Source of the DNA: Ochotona curzoniae
Lineage: Eukaryota > Chordata > Mammalia > Lagomorpha > Ochotonidae
NCBI RefSeq assembly: GCF_017591425.1
Contig: NW_024465885.1
Coordinates: 30,698,501-30,762,500, forward strand
Length of the DNA: 64,000 bases
Reading direction: 5' to 3'
The translations under genes and the position numbers were made by a program. This document shows, piece after piece, positions 58,144 to 64,000 of this stretch (the first letter of the stretch is position 1; each line of letters begins with the position of its first letter). The notes below the pieces were generated by a model. That model was not told the origin of the DNA, did not search any database, and saw only the letters and a program-made list of their open reading frames with translations.

Positions 58144-61100
58144 CTCTGAAATCAGGTATTTTAAAGCCTTCAGCTCAATTTTTTTTCACTCAGGATTGCT
58201 TTGATTCTCCTGGGATTTTTGGAAATTCCATATGAATTTTTGTAATCTTTAGTTGTACTGGAAATATATCATTATATTTTCACAGGGATTGTCTGAACCT
58301 ATAGATAATTTCAGGTAGTATGCATATGTAAATCATGTTAATTTTCTCCATCCATAAGCAAGGACTACTTACCCAGATTTTATATTCTTGCTGGTTTCTT
58401 TCATCAATGTTTCATAATTTTCTCTGTAGAAATATTTCACTTATTTGGTTAAATTTATTCCTTAGCAGTTGATTCATATGTGACTATTGTCAATGGAATT
58501 TCTTTTTAGATTTCCCTTTCAGTAAGTTCATTATAAAAATAAGAAAAAGCTAATTTTACTGAACTGGTTTATCATTTCTAACAGCATATTGATGGAGTGT
58601 TCCAGCTTTTCCATGAACAACATGATGTCACATGCAATCATGTATATTTTTGAATACTTACTTTCCAATTCTGATGCATTTTATCATCTTTAATGAGTCT
58701 TCCAAATACTTGCATTAGTGCATGGTTTCAAATTTAGTATATGTGCTGCCAGAGTGAGCACTTCAGAAGTGCATTGAATAAGCATATTGAGTGTGAATAT
58801 CTCATCCTTGTTCCAAATCTGAGTGTGATGTTGATCATTGGTTTTTCATACACAGCCATTATACTTTGCAATATTTTTTATCATATCATGATGCTAAATT
58901 TTATATGTTTTCTCCACATGCATTTAAAATGACCCCATGGTATTTGTTCTTCATTATGTTTCTCTCATTTATAACATTTTTTGATATGAAAATGGTGAGC
59001 TGTCCTTGAATCTCTAGGATACATCCCATCTGGTTAACATGTATGATCTTTTTGATGTTGTTTCAGATTTGGCTTGCTAGTATTTTGTTTAGGATATTTG
59101 CATCTACATTCATCAAGAAATTCGTTCTTGGTTTTTGGTTTGTGTTGTATGTGTTCAGTTTTGGAATCAGAGTGATATTAGCATATTGCAGATAGTGTAT
59201 TGACATAAATTGCATCTCCTACATGTGTATCATTTATGCATTTCTTTGTGGCTATCCCATTTGTCAGGATATAGTTTTTCTGGTTCCTTTTTTAAAGGTT
59301 TATTTTATTTGTTTGAAAGGCAGAGGTACAGCCAGAAAAGGACAGGCAGGGAGATTTTCCAACTGCTGGTTTATTGCCAAAATGGCTTCATAGCCAGATC
59401 TGGAGCAAACCAAGGGCAGGAACCAGAAGTTTCATCTGGTTTTCCAAAGAGGGAGCGATGGTTCCAAACACTTCGGCTATCATCCTATGATTATCTCAGA
59501 CACAGTACTCTGGAACTAAATTGGAAGTGGAGTAACTAGAACTCAAGATAGCACCTACATGGGATTAACCTACTCTGCCACAGTACAAGCATATACATTT
59601 TTATCATAGCTTCTTAGCATCATTTGTATTTCAGTGTTTCCACTGGTACTATCTCCATTTACATCTCCAATTTTATTTTGTTAATGATTCTGTTTTGTCT
59701 TTATGAATATGATTAAAGGTTTGTCTCCTATGTTTATTATATCAAAAAATCTTTTAGGTTTATATTTTGTATTATTATTTCACTTTTAATTTCAATTATT
59801 TGTGCTCTAATATTTAGTATTTCTCACTTCCTGTTAATTTGTGATTGAATTTATTCTTGTTTCTGTACGTTTTTTAGATTTACCTCAATTATTTGAAATT
59901 TTGTTTAGTGTAAGTGCTTAAATAAGTTTTCCTTAATACTGCTTTTACTGTATCCCACAGATTTTTATGTTTTCATTTTAATTTAGGAAAGTTTTCAATA
60001 TCCTTTTAATTTCTTCATTGATCATTTATTACTAGTTTTATTTCTTTGTGGTCTAAAAAGATATGTGGTATTATTTGCTGAAATGTTCTCTGAGGATCAA
60101 TTAAATGCATTTGCTCAATTATGTGGCTCAATTCTGTTTCCGGTGTTGAAGGTCATCTGCTGCCACTGTTTTGGAGTCTATCACTCCCTTTAGGTCTGGT
60201 GTTTCTGAAGTTTATCATGGTCGCTCTTGTGTTGGGAGTTAATCTGTGTATGATTGCTAGATATTATTACTGAATTGATCATTTCATCAATCTGTAACAT
60301 TCTTGTTTGCCTCTTTTTAAACTTTTTTGATTTAAACTCTGTTTACCTGATAAGAGTATTGGCACTCATATTCGTTATTGGCTTCCATTTGTCTGCATTA
60401 TCCTTCACTAACCCCTCATGATTTACAAGCTTCTTCACGTACTAGTTTCTCATAGCACATAGTGAGATTTTGCTTTCTCCTTTGCAACCAACCTAAATCT
60501 TAGGTATGGAGTAACATCTATTTACATTTGTGTATTTGTAAATATGAACTTACACCTGCCTCTTTGTTATTAACTATACCAGTCTTGTCAGTGAATTTGG
60601 TAGTCTCATCTGGTTTGATTTTTTTTTATATTTAATTTTAATATAAGACATCCTTCAGAATTTTTAACTGATTTGGAAGAAGTGACTTTTAAAAAAAAAT
60701 CTGGTTTAGTAGTAGTACAAATCTTTTGGATTTTACTTATCTGGAAAATATTTTATTTCTCCTTTACTTCTATAGGATAACTTTTTTTTTCTGGATATGA
60801 TATTCCTTGTTGTTAGCATTTTTGAGACTTTGAATATACCGCCCTGTTTTCTTCTATTCTGCAGGGTTTCTGATAAGAAATCTGCTGAGTTTAATTGTTT
60901 TTACTTTATATGTAACTTAAGCCTTTTTATTTACTGTCTTTAGGATTCTCTCCTTGTTGTTAACTTTGTACAAATTGGTTAAAATGTGCTTTGGATAAGC
61001 TGCCTATTTTATTAAGTCATTTTCCATTGGATATCCTATATCTGGATTGTCCATATTTTTCATGACCCAGAAAATCTTTAAATATTACATCAATTAAGGC

Positions 61101-61680
61101 AAGTTCTGAATGACATTTTCTTTCTCTTCTCCCTCAGGAGCATAAATAATACAAATAGTGAGTTGTTTAATGTTACACAATATTTAATAAGGAATTCCTT
61201 TCTTCTTTTTAATTGCTCCCTCTTTGCTTTTTTCTGCTTGGTTACTTCAAATGCCTTGTCCTCTATATCAGAACTTTTCCCCCTCCATTTGGTACATTGT
61301 GTTTTTAAAGCCCTAAATGGTATTGTTATCTCATTGACTGAAGTTTTCATCAACAAAATTTTTATTTGGTTTTTCTTAATGTTTTCTAACACCTTAGCGA
61401 ACTTTTCATTCATATCATTTTTTGATTCTCTTCTTTAAGTTTTCTGTGTATATTCTATACTTATTTTGAATTATGTTTTTACCATTTTATAGATTTCCTT
61501 CAAGTCAGGGTCTAATTCTCCAGCCACACCCCCCCCCTTTTTTTTTGGAAGTATCATCCCTGTGTCCCTTTATTGGTAACTGCAAATCCTGTATTGACAA
61601 ATGCTTTTATTTTTATGGAATAGGTCTTAGTGAAAAAAAGTTTATGGTTTATTTGGATTTATAAGGCATCACTTGCCTTA
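58144..61680 (-). mobile_element. Ancient antisense L1 (ORF2 then ORF1 region)
   Basis: Plus-strand text is antisense to ORF2 over about 58144-60640 ('TTTTTCACTCAGGATTGC', 'TTTCTTTGTGGTCTAAAAAG', 'TTTTGGAGTCTATCACTCCC') and to the ORF1 region over about 60830-61680 ('GGGTTTCTGATAAGAAATCT', 'TTATTTGGTTTTTCTTAATG'). It lacks the L1 3' end on its left. A SINE interrupts it at 59292-59588. No open frames of note. Confidence 0.72.
59292..59588 (-). mobile_element. C-type SINE inside the ancient L1
   Basis: 'TTTTTTAAAGGTTTATTTTA' start, purine-rich segment, head end 'TCTGCCACAGTACAAGCA'. Diverged. Confidence 0.75.
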
Positions 61681-63926
61681 TTGAATTGGCTGTGGGTCTA
61701 GGTGAGTCAGAAATGTATGTAATTTTTGAATGGTTTTATTGGTCTGTTTTAACAATGCCAGCTGTGGTAAATACATGACACAGTGGTCTACTCTGCAACA
61801 GTCCATGGTGGTAGAAGTCTGACTTTAAGGTCAGTATGAACTTGCTAGTGTATCTTTAATTTCGAAACATCCAGTACTAAATTCACTAGGTATTATGCTA
61901 GCCAGGGCCTTGTTCTTTCTGCTGAGTGATGACAAGGAGGTTGTCTTTTTATCCTACTGGCAGGCCTTCAGGATGATGGATCTTTTGGCAACAATAGCAG
62001 TGGCTCACAAACTGATATGGATTGTGCCTTCCTCATGTCCTTCTCCTAGCATCAAACAGGTGTTTATTTAACACCTACAGTCCTAGATCCCAGGACTGGA
62101 TAATGTGAGTTCAACTAGTTCTTGTCTATAAAGGAATGTTGTGCTGCCAAGTGTGGATCCAGAGAGATGACTTGCTCCCTGTTTCTTTCCAGTACCTTTG
62201 AGGGATCAGTAGTGATAATCCTGCTGTTTTGGGATACATTGGAGTCATTACCAACATCTTTCAGATTGGGAACCATGCTTTGAAAATGTTGGTAGCCATT
62301 CTCTGAAACAGAACCATCTAGCTTGAATACTCCAGATACTATGAGTAAGTGCTAATCATCATTGTCACTGTCCCCTGGAGTCATTCTTCTGTCACCTCTG
62401 TTTTGAAATTTTCTGTCATGCAGTCCCCTGGAAACATAGTGCTGCTTTGTTTGTCTCATACCATTCTCTTACTGAGATCAGTGTGGTTTCTCATTATTGA
62501 ACCTCCTTTACTCCATTTCAGCTACATAATTCTAAGAGTCATGACAATAAAATAAAACTGTATCCCCTTTCCTAAAAGACACTTCACAAACAAGTCCATC
62601 TTGTCCTGCTTCTCTTTCCTTGCCACCTGTTCTTTGGTTAATTCATGCAGCAACATCAAAACTCACTTATTGAGAGAAGTCAGATTTCACTAACCAAAGT
62701 CTTTGTACTTGTGAATCATTTGTCTCAAGTGCTCTTTCCCTAACATTTTGCCAGTGCCATTTCTCATTCTTCAAACTGAAGATGAACTATTCTTTCAAAA
62801 TAAAGCTTGCGTGAAAATCACATTGGAATAGTTCCTACCCATAAGCATTGGCAGGAAGCTATACTGGAAAAAGAATTCCCGAGATTCAAGCCAGCACACT
62901 CATATGAGATAAATGTTTTGTGGAGGATTAACATGATGTGTCACAAAACTGGTACATAAGATGAATTTCTTACAAACACACAGATACAGAGCATTATTGC
63001 AGTATCTTTGTTATTACTTTATTGTATTCATTGCTATGTGATGTTAACTTATTCTATCATTTTCTTCACTTTATTTCTTACCCATACCCCTAGAAGGTAG
63101 GCTCCTCAATATTGAAATCAAATTTTCTTTGCATGCAATTATGTGTACACATGTACATATGAGAAGCTCCCAGATTAGACAAATAGACAATTAGACAAAT
63201 AGACAAAGTGCTTCAGCAATTCCAAAAAAAATTGTCTCATTCAAATCATCGCATGATGGTTGTTTCCTCCTGTTTCTTGAACATGGTCCTCACTTTATTC
63301 TCTTTGCTTGCTTAGACACTCCACTGCAGTCTTTAAGTAGGTTTAGGTGTGAGTATCTTCCTAGAACCTTTGCAGACTGTTTACTTTTATTTTCATTTCA
63401 TTTATTTCCAAAAAAAAAACCACATTGGCTTTATGAGCATTTGTTTATTTTCATCTACTGGTCCACTCCTCATATGGCTACAACAGCCAGGGCTGAGCCA
63501 GGTTGAAGTAAGGAGCCTTCAGTACCAACTGGTCTCCTATGCCTTCTTATTCCACAGGTATTTCTACATTGTCTGGTGCAGTTGGTTGACTCATTGCTTC
63601 AAGATGTGATCATTCACTTAGCTTCACGAATTTTAGAAGTTTGGGTGATTTTGTGGAGATTAAGAGGACAAATAAAGCTCCACACAAATATCCAGTGATG
63701 GCACACTCCTTCATGTAGCTATTCGATGTGGCTAGTGAGGACTTGCTCATATTACCATAGTTTCAGACTATTTAGATGTCATATATGGTAGCTGAATTTA
63801 AAGGAGAAGACAAAAAACTACAGTCCTCTTGAGGTCAAGACCCAGAATTGACCTTTTGAAATGGCCCATCTACTACATTCTGCTGGCAAGTGAAAGAAAC
63901 AAGCATGGTCCAAATTCAATAGCAAA
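61681..63926. other. Single-copy stretch with one SINE remnant
   Basis: No coding exon supported. A weak reversed C SINE lies at about 63395-63560 and a small GACAAATAGACAAATTA-type repeat at about 63177-63205. Confidence 0.4.
63395..63560 (-). mobile_element. Old C-type SINE remnant
   Basis: 'CTACAACAGCCAGGGCTGAG' and 'AGTACCAACTGGTCTCCTAT' match the reversed SINE middle. The ends are lost. Confidence 0.5.
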
Positions 63927-64000
63927 TGTGATGATTAATTTTGACTGGATCTTAGGGTGCTCAGATAATTTGTCAGACTTGCTTTGGGGTGTCTGTAAAT
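63927..64000 (+). mobile_element. Start of an MLT2-like (ERVL) LTR, cut by the window end
   Basis: TGTGATGATTAATTTTGACT, then a GGGTGCTCAGATAATTTG-type phrase and GGTGTCTGTA, follow the known start of the MLT2 group of ERVL LTRs, with a short deletion after TTAATTTT. An old, non-coding regulatory remnant. Confidence 0.65.

Noticed and set aside
1..64000. CRISPR array, operon, phage or plasmid content
   Set aside because: The sequence is clearly mammalian, with SINEs, L1, TSDs and (CA)n. No regularly spaced repeats with unique spacers were seen.

Overview
This looks like a lagomorph nuclear genome segment, most likely from a pika (Ochotona). It carries more than twenty tRNA-derived C-type SINEs with a head like 'GGCATGGCCTAGTGGC', a GGTTCTAATCC-like B box and a 'CTTTCCAATAAA' tail, and many LINE-1 pieces of matching style. 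The species call is inference; the C-SINE relationship is established lagomorph biology. I see no complete protein-coding gene, rRNA, tRNA gene or CRISPR array. The window reads as intergenic or intronic, AT-rich DNA layered with retrotransposons of several ages.

Layout. 1-5 kb holds two insertions of a GC-rich, apparently non-coding, poly(A)-tailed retrotransposon family. One is a near-intact 2,563-bp copy on the minus strand (2360-4922) with a perfect 14-bp target-site duplication (TSD). The other is a twin-primed, inverted copy (287-920) with a perfect 16-bp TSD. An older, decayed relative lies at about 50838-52015. 5-13 kb is mostly single-copy AT-rich sequence, interrupted by a SINE that carries a tiny 185-bp solo LTR. 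13-18 kb holds SINEs and an antisense L1. 19.4-22.2 kb is an internally deleted plus-strand L1 with 5' UTR, ORF1, the start of ORF2 and the 3' end. 24.86-25.14 kb contains a candidate terminal coding exon. 25.7-33.3 kb is SINE- and L1-rich. 35.3-37.6 kb is a rearranged antisense L1. 37.6-46 kb is mainly single-copy. 46.3-50.6 kb is a deep nest, with a 3-kb L1 inside a SINE inside an ancient L1. 52-61.7 kb is SINEs and antisense L1. 63.93 kb to the end is the start of an MLT2-like ERVL LTR.

How it fits together. L1 supplies the machinery: SINEs and the non-coding family share A-rich tails and 9-17-bp TSDs of the L1 type. The best candidate for something undescribed is that non-coding family. 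Its intact copy begins exactly at the first base of a 76-bp unit that recurs 254 bp downstream, and the internal unit has a TATA-like box about 31 bp upstream of its own first base. The inserted copy therefore appears to start at a transcription start site of a monomer-type promoter, and it carries no conserved reading frame. I could not search a repeat library, so whether the family is already catalogued is open.
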